NCBI GenBank assembly: GCA_030248195.1
Contig: JASAND010023840.1
Location: 87,014 to 151,013 of the forward strand
Direction: 5' to 3'
Length of the DNA stretch: 64,000 bases
Source of the DNA: Trissonchulus latispiculum
Taxonomy: Eukaryota > Nematoda > Enoplea > Enoplida > Ironidae
Shown here one piece after another: positions 1-12,500 of this stretch. The position numbers were made by a program, and so were the translations under genes. The notes below the pieces were generated by a model. The model did no database searches. It worked only from the letters and a program-made list of their open reading frames with translations, and was not told where the DNA came from. Within the stretch, counting starts at the first letter, position 1. The number at the start of each line of letters is the position of its first letter.

Positions 1-150
1 TTCCAGGAGCACAATCCTCGCACATTGGTAAATTTTTAATGTTATTACAATCAAGGTCAACAACAACCTTCGTAGCGGATTTCAAACTTAGTCTCAAATG
101 ACCAAAAGGTTTATGCCAAAGAGTTGCTGTGTCAACAAACCCCTCAGCCG

Positions 151-1371
151 TAGTGTTGTTTCAGTAGCCCATTTTAGTTTCAGTTTCAGTTTCAGTTTCA
201 GTCGACAACCTGAGTTAATTTCAGTTTCAGTTTCAGTTTCAGTCAGATACCAAAAATAATTTCAGTTTCAGTTTCAGTTTCAGTCGTCATCCCAAAATAA
301 TTTCAGTTTTAGTTTCAGTTTCAGTCGCCGGTAGAAATTAGTTTCAGTTTCAGTTTCAGTTTCAGTCGGTGACGCAAAATAGTTTCAGTTTCAGTTTCAG
401 TCCACGTTTTAGAAGTTTCAGTTTTAGTCCGGCTTTTTCAGTTGAAGTCATCGCCCAAAAAGGTAAATTTCAGTTTTCGAATATTTGGAATTTAAAACTG
501 CTGAAGCTGCAATTTTATTTTAAATGTCAGCTTCTATGTCTGTTCTGAGTAAAACAGTTTTATCTAGTATATTGTACTTTTCAATCTAATCATTTTCTTT
601 GTGAAGACAAAAAATTAAGATTCGTTCTGAATTAAGTTTTAATAGTTGCTTGCTGTATTGACTTTCTCATTAACTAGCCTAAGTACCTAAACCATCTTGG
701 CTATTCGCTTAAGTAAAGGATCTCTCCAAAATGTAAAGCTGTTCAGGCTATAAAGCTTCATTGCTGCAATTCGATGCTTAGCTTCTGGGGGCCACATCAA
801 CCACTTGTGCTTTAAAAACTATATAAAGCAACTACGCTTTAACATAACTTCCTAGTTTAACTTTATCTAAATAATACGAGAAGCTAAAACGTAACACATT
901 CTTTCATTGCTTTCGCAAGGAAAACTATTATGGGGAATCTGCAATTGCATTTTACAGAGAACTTAACCATACGCAGAGACTGAAAGGGTCTTGCACGCAG
1001 AGACTGAAATGGAGTTTCAGTTCCAGCATGAACTGAAACCGGTTTCAGCTCCAGCTACAAGGAAAAACTTCAGATTTTACGCTGGGACTAAAACTGTTTC
1101 AGACTTTTCTAGTTTCAGTTTCAGTTTCAGTTTCAGTTCTAGAATTAGGGTAGTTTCAGTTTCAGTTTCAGTTTCAGTCGGATACCAAAAATAATTTCAG
1201 TTTCAGTTTCAGTTTCAGTCGGCTAGTCTAAATGGTTTCAGTTTTAGTTTCAGTTTCAGTCCGTTTTCCAAAATAGTTTCAGTTTCAGTTTCAGTTTCAG
1301 TGACTGAAACTGAAACATGTAGAGACTGAAACCTAGTTTCAGTTTCAGTTTCAGCGACTGAAACATCACTA
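151..1371. mobile_element. hAT-type non-autonomous DNA transposon, 1,221 bp
   Basis: The termini are inverted: TAGTGTTGTTTCAGT on the left, and on the right a sequence whose complement is TAGTGATGTTTCAGT. They are flanked by the perfect 8-bp duplication CTCAGCCG (143-150 and 372-379 past position 1000, i.e. 1372-1379). Eight-bp target duplications and a YARNG start fit the hAT superfamily. Both subterminal regions are arrays of the hexamer TTTCAG (about 170-480 and 1,100-1,350), the same hexamer found in the terminal repeat. No transposase is present. Confidence 0.85.
170..480. repeat. Left TTTCAG hexamer array of the hAT element
   Basis: Runs of three to four TTTCAG units are separated by short unique spacers. 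The mirror array is at about 1,100-1,350, where the last units switch to the complementary strand (CTGAAA). Confidence 0.9.
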
Positions 1372-1945
1372 CTCAGCCGTAAGGCCAAAACCGGAGACTC
1401 AGCCACATCCAGCCAGAAAGTAAAGATTCCCCACTAAGTTCCCTTCCAGCTCGAAGATTTCCTTCTTTATCAGAAATGGTACAGCCATCTTTCAGGAACT
1501 TTACTTGTTTTCCTTTCCTAGCAGCAGCAGCCACGCTGAACAAGTTATGTGACAAAGCAGGGACGAACAGAACTTAGGTAGGTAGCTTCAGGGGAAGACC
1601 CTCACCCACCCCACCCCTAAGGAAGGGGGGGTTAGATGGTTCCCCGGGAGTAAGACTTTCAGGGTAAGAATCCCCTTTAACCCTGCAGCCGGCAACTAAA
1701 GTTGCCGGCCATGCTTTTCATGGCATTTAAGCTGATCCGACATTTCCGATTATACCCTACACTCTCCCAGCCTGTAGCTGTCATTATCCCTTTTCAGAGA
1801 CGGAACATCTCTCGAAATTCAGTTGTCTGGGCACTCAATTACACGGAGACGGCAGAACATAGCCAACCTCGCTCCCACCCGATTCGGATTATAACTTACA
1901 TTAATTTGGGTGTAGTTTTGTGTGTTTAGTCCTTAGAGTACTGCA

Positions 1946-2875
1946 ATGTCGAACATCTGGCGCACTGGAAAAGGAATTATGCCTATCAAAGGGAAATTGA
2001 ATGTCTTCGACCCGGACACGGAGTGCTGGGACAGTTACGCTGAACGAATGTCAGCTTATTTCGTTGCCAATGATATTGAAGACGACGAAAAAAAGAAAAT
2101 GACACTAATGTCAAGTATGGGCAGTGGAACCTATCAAATTTTGCGGAACCTGGTGGCCCCGTAAAAACCAACAGACATTCCTTATCCCCAGGTCCTTCAA
2201 GCCCTAACTAGACATTTCACTCCCCAACCGTTGGTTATCGCTGAGACTTTTAAGTTCAACCAGCGTAATCAACGTTCTGGAGAAAATGTCGCCTCATATT
2301 TAGCCGAATTGCGACATCTTGCGGAAAGATGCGATTTCGGACAGTTTCTGAACCGGGCACTAAGGGATCGGTTCGTGGGTGGACTTGCAAACCAGGTTAT
2401 TTAGCAACGTCTTCTCTCAGAAAGAGATCTGCCACTGGATCGAGCCTTCGAATTGGCTCAGGCTATGGAACCGCAGAAAAGGGCTCATCTGCGTTAACTA
2501 ATTCCGGTTCCCCGGGAACAGTTGCGGTGATCAAAAAGATGGGAAATGCTCGAAATTCTTCGTCATCAGCCAAACCCTGTTTTCGCTGCAATGGGAAGAA
2601 TCACAGGCAAGAAGAATGCAGGTTCAAGTCTTCAGACTGTCGCTACTGTGGAGTTCAAAGGACATATTGAAAGAGCATGTCGCAAGAAAGGACAGACTGG
2701 AAGATTCAAAGCAGCATCTAAAGGAAAGGCCCTTGTCATCGCTGAACAAGAGCAAGAAGCGGAAAGTTCCGATGGTGACGTTTTATTTATTAATGTAGTG
2801 TCATCAAAAGATTCGAACAGTTGGATGCAAGACTGTGATGCTGATCGACACTGGGGCAGACTGGACTATAGTTAG
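1946..2875 (+). pseudogene. Gag/nucleocapsid and start of protease of element 1, broken
   Basis: The first 72 codons (1946-2164) start a retrotransposon Gag, then hit a stop. The homologous reading continues to about 2,500 with further stops. Two zinc knuckles follow: CFRCNGKNHRQEEC in one frame near 2,577, and a second knuckle (CRYCGVQ...HIERAC) that crosses a frameshift near 2,655. The protease motif IDTGADWT lies near 2,838-2,861 and ends in a stop. This is a nonfunctional gag-pro. Confidence 0.75.
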
Positions 2876-3026
2876 CGAAGACGTCTAGAAAAAGGTACTA
2901 AAGAAACCTAAACTTTCACCTTCAGATTGTAAGCTACGCACTTACACAAACGACCCTGTCGAAATTAAAGGGCAAGTACAAGTCGAAGTTGAAGTCAATA
3001 ATCAGAAAGAATTCCTGCCTCTGCTG

Positions 3027-4454
3027 GTGGTCGGGGGAAAAGGACCATCTCTGTTTGGAAGGAATTGGCTAGCGAAACTTCAACTGGATTGGCAAAGTTT
3101 TCAACCATGTGGCAGGTGTTGCTTTGTTAATTCCCCGGATTCAAAGCTGAGCAAGATACTACAAAAGTATGCTAATCTGTTCAAAGAAGAACTGGGAAAA
3201 ATAAAAGATATAAAGGCTCATCTTCATGTAAAACAAGATGTGAGACCTAAATATCTCCGAGCAAGACCTGTACCCCTAGTCTTAAAAGAAAAGATAGAAG
3301 CTGACCTCAGCAGATTAGAGAATATGGGGGTGATCGAGAAAGTTCCTATCTCTCAGTGGGCAGCCCCCATCGTCCCGGTTTTAAAACCATCAGGCGAGGT
3401 TCGCATCTGCGGAGATCTACGCCTGACGATAAACCCTCAGCTCGACGTAGATAAATACCCTTTGCCCAGAGCAGAAGAAATCCTGTGCTCGCTAGAAGAA
3501 GGAGCCTTCTTTTCCAATCGGGACCTCAGAGATGCTTATCTACAAATGGAGCTGACTGAGGAATCGAAGCAATACATTGTGATCAATCCTCACGAAGGGC
3601 TCTACCGATACAACCGTCTGCCATTCGGAGTTAGTTCAGCTCCGGCCATCTATCAAAGAACCATGGAACAAGTCCTTGCCGATTTACCTGGGGTAACTGT
3701 CTACCTCGACGATATAGTGATTAAAGGAGAAACGGAAGAACAGCACTTGAAGAATCTGGATCGGGTGCTGCAACGATTAATGGAATGCGGCATACGACTA
3801 CGGATGAACAAATGTAAGTTCATGCAGAAGAACATAAAGTATTTGGGCTTTATCATCAGTAAAGAAGGTATCTCTCCAGCCCCTGCAAAGCTTGAAGTAG
3901 TGGTGAAAATGCCGGAACCAAAGAGAGTTGAGATTTTTTCTTGGTGGAGTCGATTTCTTGGTGGAGTTTATTACAACCGATTCATCGACAATCTCTCAAC
4001 AACGGCGGCTCCACTGTTTGAGCTATTGCGGAAAGAACAAGAGTGGAGTTGGACACCTTAACACAGACAAAGTTTTGAAAGCCTAAAGACATCTCTAACA
4101 ACTTTGCCTGTCTTATGTCATTTTGACGGTAAAAGTCCACTTCGACTGGTGTGTGATGCCTCAGCCGTTGGCATTGGTGCCGTGCTCTCACATATCTTCC
4201 TTGATGGATCAGAGCGACCAATCGCCTACGCTTCAAGAAGTTTGGCACAGAGCGAGCGGAACTATTCACAAATAGAGAGAGAGGCCCTAGCCATTGTCTT
4301 TGGTGTGAAGAAATTTTATCAATTCCTTTTTGGAAGAAAATTTGAACTGTTCACTGATCATAAGCCACTAACTACCATTTTCGGTGACAAGACCGGAGTA
4401 TCAAGCATTGCAGTGGCTCGCCTGCAAAGATGGGCCTTACTTCTTATGGCCTAG
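3027..4454 (+). pseudogene. Reverse transcriptase-RNase H of element 1, broken
   Basis: Residues 1-344 (3027-4061) cover the gypsy reverse transcriptase. Visible motifs are VPVLKPSGEVRICGDLR, YPLPRAEEIL, LPFGVSSAPAIYQR and the catalytic YLDD. A stop near 4,060 separates this from RNase H (4104-4454), which shows VCDASAVGIGAVL and the later FTDHKPL. In-frame stops and a scrambled thumb region (FSWWSRFLGGVYYNRF) mark decay. Confidence 0.85.
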
Positions 4455-4559
4455 GTCTACACGATCAAGTATAAAAAGTCGGAAGAAAACGCGAATGCCG
4501 ACTGCTTATCGCGACTCCCAAGCACGGCAGCCGAGAAAAACATTTGGGAAGAAAAGAAT

Positions 4560-5899
4560 TTGATTAAAGGAATTTTCGTTAGAGTGGTTCAAGAATCTGA
4601 TTTGCCGATTACTATCCGTGATATTAAAGTGGCCACCGAAGCCGATATGATGCTTCAGAAAATCATGAGATATGTTCGAGATGGTTGGCCGAAGAGATCA
4701 AAACTGGCGGATTCAGACCAGAGATTCTTTGATAACAAGAAAGATTTCTCAATTGTCGAAAATTGCCTACTTAAAGGTAACAGAATTGTGATCCCAGAGT
4801 CACTCCACCCCCCAAGTCCTTAAAGAGTTACACAGCAGTCATTACGGAATCCTTAGAACAAAGTATTCTGCAAGAAATTACGTTTGGTGGCCTGCCATCA
4901 ACAAAGATATTGAACATGTGGTTCAAAGTTGTGTCAACTGCCAGCGAGAACGACCAAATCCAAGTTTGGCACCCGTGCAACCATGGCCAGCAACGGATAG
5001 ACCCTGGAAAAGACTTCACGTTGATTTCGCTGGTCCTTTCCAAAGAAAGCTGTTTCTGATTCTGGTTGACAGTTATTCTAAATGGCCTGAAGTGGTTCAG
5101 GTACCAGCTACTTCAGCAAAGGCTACCGTCAACGCCCTCACCCCGATATTCGCCAAATTTGGGTTACCAGATCAACTGGTTTCAGACAATGGTCCCCCTT
5201 TTCGTTCCCATGAATTTTCGGAATTCCTGAAGCGCTGTGGGATCGAAGCTATCTTCATTAGTCCATATCATCCTCAAACGAATGGACTGGCTGAAAGATT
5301 TGTGCGTACTTTCAAAAATGCCATGAGCAAGATGAAATACAGATACAGATGAAATGTTTGCAAAGAAGCTTCAAAGTGTTTTGCTTAGGTACAGAACAAC
5401 TCTCATACCTGAGATCCACAAGTCTCCAGCTGAGTTGCTGCAAAATCGGAAGCTGAAGACGAGGTTGGATTTACTGTTGCCGAAGAAAGAAAGGCCGGTT
5501 CAAAATCCGCGGAACCATCAAGAAGTTTTGTTCCTGGCCAAAACATCTGGGTAAAGGACTATGCTAACCCGCAAAAGCCAAAATGGGACAGGGGGAAAGT
5601 GCTGCAAAGAACTTCTCCAGTTTCGTATAAAGTATCCCTGAACGGTCGTGCCCTTCGTCGACACCTGGATCAAATTCTGGGTCCAGACCGCAGTTCAGTA
5701 CCGATCAAGCAGCCTATGGCTGTCTGTGCCTTTGCCGAACCGTGATCCACCCGGAATGTTTCCGCCTGTCATACCGTTGCCTGTTTTCGATCGACAGGAG
5801 CCGGTTTCGCCAGCCCCTCGAAGATCAACTCGACCCAGACAGAGACCCTTGGCGTTTCATCCCGGACGTGACTTTAACGCTTTCCAGAGACCTCCTTAA
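4560..5899 (+). pseudogene. Integrase of element 1, broken
   Basis: Three consecutive open pieces (4560-4823, 4918-5352, 5354-5554) encode a gypsy integrase. They include the CxxC of the zinc region (CVNCQRERP), core aspartates at HVDFAGPF and VSDNGPPF, and the glutamate in NGLAERFVRTF. Stops at 4,821 and 5,350 interrupt it. The C-terminal tail (about 5,648-5,899) contains a Pro/Arg-rich RRSTRPRQRP. Confidence 0.8.
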
Positions 5900-6196
5900 C
5901 TCTTTCTTAGGGGAGGAAAAGAAGATGCAATGTCTGAAGCTATAGAGTTTTACAGAAATATAAAATAGTTAAAATGGTTTGAGTTTGATCCTATGCTTAT
6001 GTTGGGTAGTTTTGATTATAAGTAGCCACCTTGCGTTGTGAGATTGAACAAGTACTGTAAGGGACAGAGTCACAGTGGAGGCTGAATAGAGCCTAAGAGT
6101 TGAGTAAGGAAGCACATAGGAGTGTGTTTTGTGCCTGATGATAGAGCACTAGAATCCCGAAACCGGAGGACTAAAGCCCTAACAGCGAAAGATACG

Positions 6197-6440
6197 CCGG
6201 TCGCCAGTGAACAGCGTCAGCATCGTCAGCGTCAGCGTCAGCGTCAGCGTCAACGTCATCATCGTCAGCATCCTTCCCGTCAGACCGTATCCCGGTCGCC
6301 AGTGAACAGCGTCAGCATCGTCAGCGTCAGCGTCAGCGTCAGCGTCAACGTCATCATCGTCAGCATCCTTCCCGTCAGACCGTATCCCGGTCGCCAGTGA
6401 ACAGCGTCAGCATCGTCAGCGTCAGCGTCAGCGTCATCAT
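6197..6440 (+). repeat. 95-bp minisatellite at the LTR start
   Basis: Units begin at TCGCCAGTGAACAGCGTCAG at 6,201, 6,296 and 6,391, spaced exactly 95 bp. Each unit has internal GTCAGC/GTCAAC hexamer repeats. The 3' LTR carries more, partly degenerate units between about 24,230 and 24,600. Confidence 0.9.
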
Positions 6441-8796
6441 CGTCAGACCGTATCCCGGTCGTCAGCGAACAGCGTCAGCATCATCGTCAGCATCATCATC
6501 GACAGACCGTACCCCGGTCGTCAGCAATAGCGTCAGCGTCAGCGTCAACATCAGCACCATCATCGTCAGCGTTATCGCCGTCCTCATCACCATCATCCTC
6601 ACCAACCCCTCCTGTCTGTGGCTCTGCCTGGCCACTCAACATACTACAGAACTGATTGGACTATTGCCACAGCTACAGCCGAACTGTTTGGATTTCTGCC
6701 ACAGATGATTCCTGGTCCCATCCTGCTCCGGCGCTGGTTACCATGATTTGGTAACCTACTCCCTATAGACAGTTGGGAGTAGCTACAAACTCTCTTAGCG
6801 CTACCCCCGATCCAAATCCTGATCTAAAATGTTAACAGTATCATAAAATGTATGCATAAAATGTATTGGTATTGTACTCTGCGGTTTCTTCCTTTTGCCT
6901 ATAAAGGTTGGTAACTTTCATTGTGCTTGCTGACTGGTTAGCTGTGAATGTTTGTGGTTGTGCCCCCGGTTTGCTCCTTTCGTCCTAAAAGGTTCCTCGG
7001 ATTGACTCCTTTGCTGACTAAAACCTAATCTGGCAAACTGTGACGATGGGTTTTCTGGTATGGCGTTTTGTCTGTTTTTGTCTGTATATTTTGTCCCCCT
7101 AGTGTAACTTTACCGGCTTTTTTTATTGTGTGAAGTGTGATGGGTAGGCTGAGTTTTGGCTATTTTTGTCTGTATATTTTGGGTTCCAATTGCCCTTTGT
7201 ACAGATGCAGTTTCCTTTGTACAATTGCAATCTAGGATTTTTGGAGAGTATCTGAAAAATACTAACTATGCTTGTTTGTGTTGCTTACTTGGTCGTTTGT
7301 GTAATTAACCTATTCGTAAACTAAGCTCGTAAACTAATCTAATTGTAATAATTTTGTAATTTTTTGTGTAATTAACCTATTCGTAAACTAAGCTCGTAAA
7401 CTACTCTAAGTGTAATAATTTTGTAATTTACCTATTCGTAAATTAATCTAATTGTAATAATTTAATAATCGAATTGTAATAATTTAATACTCGTGTTGTG
7501 ACCCCCTCCTCGGTAATTGTGCATGTCCATGGAATTTTCCTGTTTGTTTCGTTTGCTGGGGTCCCTTGCTGATTAATCTGGAAATTGAACGAAAAATATT
7601 TGTCAAACTACTTACCTGGGGAGTTTTTCGTCCCCAGGTAAGCCTCTTAGAAACCAATTAAGAAACGATAAGAATCGTCTTCCTTTCTAATCGGAAAAAT
7701 TATGGCCGCTCGGTAAAAGACTTCCAACAGGCACCGCAAAATCCTGACTGACAGTTGCAGTCAGGACAAAGAAAGATAAGCTGGGGTGACTGACTCAGCC
7801 ACAATTTTGTTTTTCCACCCAAGTCAGTCTTGGGGCAGACTCGAAAGAGAAAGGTTGTGTCTTAGTTTTACTATCTCTGGTTCTCTGGTCCGTGCTTGGA
7901 CAGAGTGTATGTACGCCGTTTGCAGGCAAGATTGAGTCGATTTTTCTCGGGTTTCGCTGAACAGTTTGGTCCCCTACAATTACAGTTGTCATTATTTGAT
8001 CGTCAGTCACCAGTCCCTTATTTGCAGTATTTTATATTCCAGTCAAGTTTGGATCCACCAAGGGTAAGAGTAAGTTGATGAGTCTCAGACAACGAGCCAA
8101 CGGTCATTTTTAGCTTTGATCAAGTTTTATCGAATCTTGCATAGTCTCTCTAGTGGTTTGCCTTAACGTTATATCCTGAAGTTTTGCTTAAACCGATAAA
8201 AAGGGGAAATAGACTTGTTGCGTTAACTAATTTTTGTGCTGCTTATTGAAACTTCATTTCCAAATATTGATTCTTTTGTATTTGTACCTTGTCACTCAAT
8301 CAAACGTCATGTTCAATGTCTACTGACTCGTCTTGTATTTGGTATTACTGTATTACCTATGAATATTGTCTGAACAATTGTCGTGAAACTTTAATATAAT
8401 CAATCTTTCCAGTCTTGCTTTCAGTAGGGAATTATTGTCTAGATCTACTAGTTATTCATCTGATGAGCACAATTCTAACGCAGACAACTAGTCAGTTTTA
8501 CGAAGTTCAGATTAATATCCAGCTACATATTTTATTACTATAGTTCGATTTAAACGCGCAATAAACCGGTATCTCTAGTCGAAGACCCTGAAGAAGAGGT
8601 ACCTACATTGGGAGATAACAACGATAACCATAGTGACTCGGTATAGGATTGTAATTGTGATAATTTGGGCTATTCTGTGGGTTGGATGCTTAAACCCCTG
8701 GAAGGTTGAAAAGTGATTGCAAAACCAGTGTTCTAGAGTTTAAAGTGAAGAAAGTTCGACTAAAATTAACCCTCAGTGCTAGCCTATTTTATTACA
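6197..8796 (+). repeat. 5' long terminal repeat of the giant element
   Basis: This is about 2.6 kb and matches about 24,440-26,963 almost base for base. The few differences seen by eye are one T fewer in the T-run near 7,130, an extra G near 25,173, and a short replacement near 7,990 versus 26,151. It holds the 95-bp minisatellite, then AT-rich blocks containing repeats of CCTATTCGTAAACTAAGC. It appears to encode nothing; the long frames across the minisatellite are repeat artefacts. Confidence 0.8.
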
Positions 8797-9271
8797 TGTG
8801 GAGCTCCCTCAGGCGAGGAAAAACGTGGGGTGATAATTTTCATTAGAGCTCTACAATTTGAAAAGATTTCAAATTTGTCACTTAAGTTTGAAAATTATCT
8901 GACCTCTTTTCCTCGGAAATCTCACGACCTTTTTCTATATTGTTTAAGCCCTCCCCCTGGATTACGAATTGTGTCTTTGTATCGTCGTAATTGTAATTAA
9001 TCTTCATTTAATTTGTTATTTAAATTTTACATTACGTAGGCCTTAAACTTTAATAAATTTCATTATACGTACGGTTAGATAGTAAACTTTCAAATTTCCT
9101 AGATTGGACCTTTTCTCTACGACCTTAATGGACTGATTTTCCGTGTTGAGATACTGCTATACAATATTTAAAGTTATCAATAGTTTTTGAAGGAGCACTA
9201 CACTTTTCTTGAGTTTTCAAGTTGATTTTTTGATATCAATTTATTTTTGCTGAGGCGAACTTCGGGATAAG
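8797..9271 (+). other. Leader of the giant element
   Basis: A TGGAGCTCCCTCAGGCG stretch, two bases after the LTR end at ...TTACA, is a candidate primer-binding site. The remainder is AT-rich untranslated leader. A possible 3' splice site (T-rich tract, then ...GCTGAG) lies just before the putative gag ATG at 9,272. No convincing coding region. Confidence 0.5.
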
Positions 9272-9508
9272 ATGCCGAATGAGACAGCTGAGCTTGGGCC
9301 GCCTGCGCAGCCAGGGCCCCGGGGAAACCAAAATAATCCCCCTAGCGTTAAGACACAAGTTTTGCAGAGATTGACAGACACGCTTTCCGACATTGTTGTT
9401 CCCTTCGGGGACCACGATCATTTCTATGATCACCCTGATAGTTCCTATCACTTGGTTGATATCGGTCTCGTCGACCATTCTGGTCAAAATTTCAAGTTTC
9501 AATTGTAA
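9272..9508 (+). pseudogene. Truncated Gag N-terminus of the giant element
   Basis: The ATG at 9,272 opens a frame whose first 40 codons (MPNETAELGPPAQPGPRG...) look like the true start of Gag. From 9,394 on, the sequence is the reverse complement of nucleocapsid sequence at 9,658-9,757, so the rest of this frame is not Gag. The capsid domain expected between here and the zinc knuckle at 9,504 is absent. The element probably cannot make its own full Gag. Confidence 0.6.
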
Positions 9509-12500
9509 TAGGCCAGGGCATGTCCGTCGAGAATGCCGCCAACCTGGTGGAGGTGCCTATCGGCCTAATAATCAGGGTTCGGACCGAAACTTTCAGAGAA
9601 GGCCGGACGCAAATAGGAATTTTAGGAGTAATCAGAATTACCAAGGCCGACGAGAGGGAAATTTTGACCAGAATGGTCGACGAGACCGATATCAACCAAG
9701 TGATAGGAACTATCAGGGTGATCATAGAAATGATCGTGGTCCCCGAAGGGAACAACACCATGGAAATCAAAATTATGATCGCAGGGATCGGGGTAGAGAT
9801 TTTCCCCCGGAAATGAAGAGGGAATATGGGCCTAAGTTTGCGGTGTCTTGTTCCAAGACACAGGAAGAAGATCGACGCCATGAGGGCGGATATCGATCTG
9901 GGCGCTACTCTAGTGCCTCTGGTTCGGTCCATAGTGAGTATCGGGATGATCGCTACGAGGGTGAGCGATATTATTCTCCCCGTCGCAGAGGAGATTCTAG
10001 GTCTGACTTGTCCGGGCAATATTCGGTTCGCTCTGCGCGAAACATTTCTCGAGATTGCATGATGCATGCCAAGCGTTGTCTAGTCTCACCGCATTTCCAA
10101 CATAAAGTTTTGATGTGCCGACAGCCCTTGATCTGTACTTGTCGAGCACCACAGCCGTATGTACCTTATGAACGGCATGTAGTTAGACCACCTAGTGCTA
10201 GCTCATTCACATCAACTGAGGAGGAACTCTTTGTACCTGTTCCTCGCAATTCTACTCGTATGCCTAGTGCCAGGCGGGTCCGCAAAGTTCATGAGCCCAT
10301 TGTGGATACCAACACAGTTGCAGTTCAGTGCAGCCTTGAACCAACTGAGAATAGTGTAGAGGTTCAGGGTAGTGAGGAAAATAAGCCTAGCCTAGGCCAA
10401 CTTTCCTCGGTAGTCATGTGCCTGCTGTGGGCCATGACTGTATTGGTTCGAAGTTTGAGAAAGGCCGCCGTACCCGCTGCTTGGGTTTTGTTGGCCTTTT
10501 TAGTGTCGAAAGCCAACGCACAGACGCAGGCTGACACCGATTCTTCGCGATTTCTAGCGGATGAGATAGCGAAAATTGGAACGCTGGTCTTACCCCGTTG
10601 GGGAGCAGTTTTGAGTCCCGCTGGGATAGGGGTCATTTCTCAGAAAACCGAATATCTAGCTTTGATAGTACAGTTGGCGGTGCCGCCAATGTCTCCTCAA
10701 TGGAAGCCCCCCGAATGGGCTAATGAGGAAGACTGTATCGATTTAGCTACCGGAAAAACGAAGACTGACCAATATTGCGTTCGTATGATTAATCAAAGTT
10801 GCCCACAGTTCGATTACTTAGAGCGCGACGTTGATGCTATTAAGTTAGAATATCGGAAATTATATTCAGGAGTGCTGAATACGCATTTTTACTCGAAGCT
10901 TCTATCTAGTTTGTGCCGATCTACGCCTGGGGTTTGTACGTCATATCCGACACCTGAGCAAACACATAGCCGACCAAAACGATTCATCGAATTCCTGTTA
11001 GCTGGGGCTCTGGGATTAGGAGGTTTAGCGAATAGTTTGGCTAACACTTATCATATGGGACAGTTAGATTATCGAGTTTCTGCTGTTGAACATGGATTTA
11101 ACGTTTTGCGAGAGGATCAACTTAAGATTACTGACTCAATTAAGAGAATAGTTCATGCTAATGAGCAGGTTTACGCTTTCTTACATCACACCGTGCAGGA
11201 TTTGACTACGCTGATTATTAGGGCTCGATGTTCAAACTTTTCCTATATGCGACAAATTTATATGCAACTTTTAGCACACATTTTTACTTCCTCTTTGAGA
11301 GATGGTTTAAATTCTGTTATGAGAGCCGGACTGCATTCAGAAATTAATCCGAATTTGATAAATTTGCAAACGTTAAAAGGAATTATTCGAACTCATCCGT
11401 CATTACGGAATTCCTTGCTCAGCCAAGAGCCAAGTTTGATTTACCAATTTGGAAAAGTTTACCCGATCAAAATTGACTTCAATACCCTACGTTTCGGGTT
11501 CATGCTTGAAATTCCCGTTCCCCTGGAACAGGAGGTACGTCCACTTTACGCCATTCATAATGTTGGTTATAACTCTCGAGAAAAAGGAATTACAGCTTTG
11601 GCGCCTTTACCTGAGTATGCGCAGCGTTTAAACACTGGTGAAGTTCGCGAAATTGATGTTTCAGAATGTAAAACCGCGCCTGGATTATGGTTTTGCCCGC
11701 CTAATGCGATTGTAACTAGCTTAAAAGCGAAATGTCTGCAAATCTTAATTAGCCGTCCTATTGATCATATGGGGAAGGAATTTGAACACTGTCGAGAATA
11801 TATTCAAGTTAAAGTTTTAGATAATTCTACTATCTACCGCACTACACCAGCAGGAGTTTTAATTAGGACAAATTATACTGAGGTCATTGTCGCTCGTTCT
11901 CCCTCGCTGAATCATGTAGCAGAAGGTGAGAGAGTACCAGTCCCTGCAACTGGAACACTTTGGTTTGAGCACGGACGCTATCTACATTTAATCATAGGGA
12001 ATACGATTCTAACCAGCACCTTAGGTGTAGCCAAAACTACCATAACCATGTCTGATCTACAGGAAATTATTGTTCCCGCCCCATTGGGACGGATCCCGTT
12101 GCATTTCACCGAACTCTCTACCGCCGCTTATGAAAACGAGCAAGCCAAAAACCTGATCCAAAGTCAGGTGAAGAATTATGTGCATCTGCCGCTAATACCC
12201 TTAGAGCTTAGGCATGGTTTAGTAATAGTGATTGTAATTGTTTTAGTAGGATGTTTTATAGTTTGGTGGATTACGCCCTGTGGCAGGAAATTTAGGGCCA
12301 GAATACGTAATCGACGAGGTCCCCCGCCGCGACCTGACCGTCCAACTATCTCAGTACCGGTAGAGAGCCAAAAGTTACAGGCATCTCTGTTTAGCGATGA
12401 TGAAGAGGAACCTCCCCTAGAATTGGGAAACCTATCAGTTAAGAGTGATCCTATGCCGTACCGGCCACGAGAAAATTTAGAAACTTCTTTCGCAGAAAGA

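Larger units (their letters stand above)
1..1555 (-). pseudogene. Ty1/copia-like pol relic, split by a hAT element
   Basis: On the minus strand, 1555-1373 encodes a stretch with NLFSV, ARKGK and DGCTISDKEGN, the usual surroundings of the copia gag-pre-integrase region. The same reading resumes left of the hAT insertion (about 150-1) with LWHKPFGHLR and a later CEDC, matching the LWHxRLGH...C-x2-C part of copia gag-pre-integrase and the integrase zinc region. The relic runs off the left window edge. It was a copia polyprotein fragment before the hAT element inserted. I see no LTRs. Confidence 0.7.
1946..6196 (+). mobile_element. Degenerate Ty3/gypsy retrotransposon (element 1)
   Basis: Gag, nucleocapsid, protease, reverse transcriptase, RNase H and integrase lie in order on the plus strand but are split by stops and frameshifts. 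A purine tract (GGGGAGGAAAAGAAG, about 5,910-5,924) marks the expected start of a 3' LTR near 5,925. That LTR is cut by the giant element that begins near 6,196. A matching 5' LTR could not be recognised upstream of the gag ORF. The 1,560-1,945 stretch holds only a probable leader. Confidence 0.8.

Noticed and set aside
6122..6708. Open frames encoding Val-Ser and Arg-Gln-rich repeats in the LTR
   Set aside because: They are translations of a 95-bp minisatellite with GTCAGC hexamers, open by repeat structure, and recur at 24,155-24,870.
9236..10067. Minus-strand ORFs in the gag region with similar protein sequence to ORF1's start
   Set aside because: The similarity is explained by the 100-bp inverted repeat; they are shadows of the plus-strand coding.
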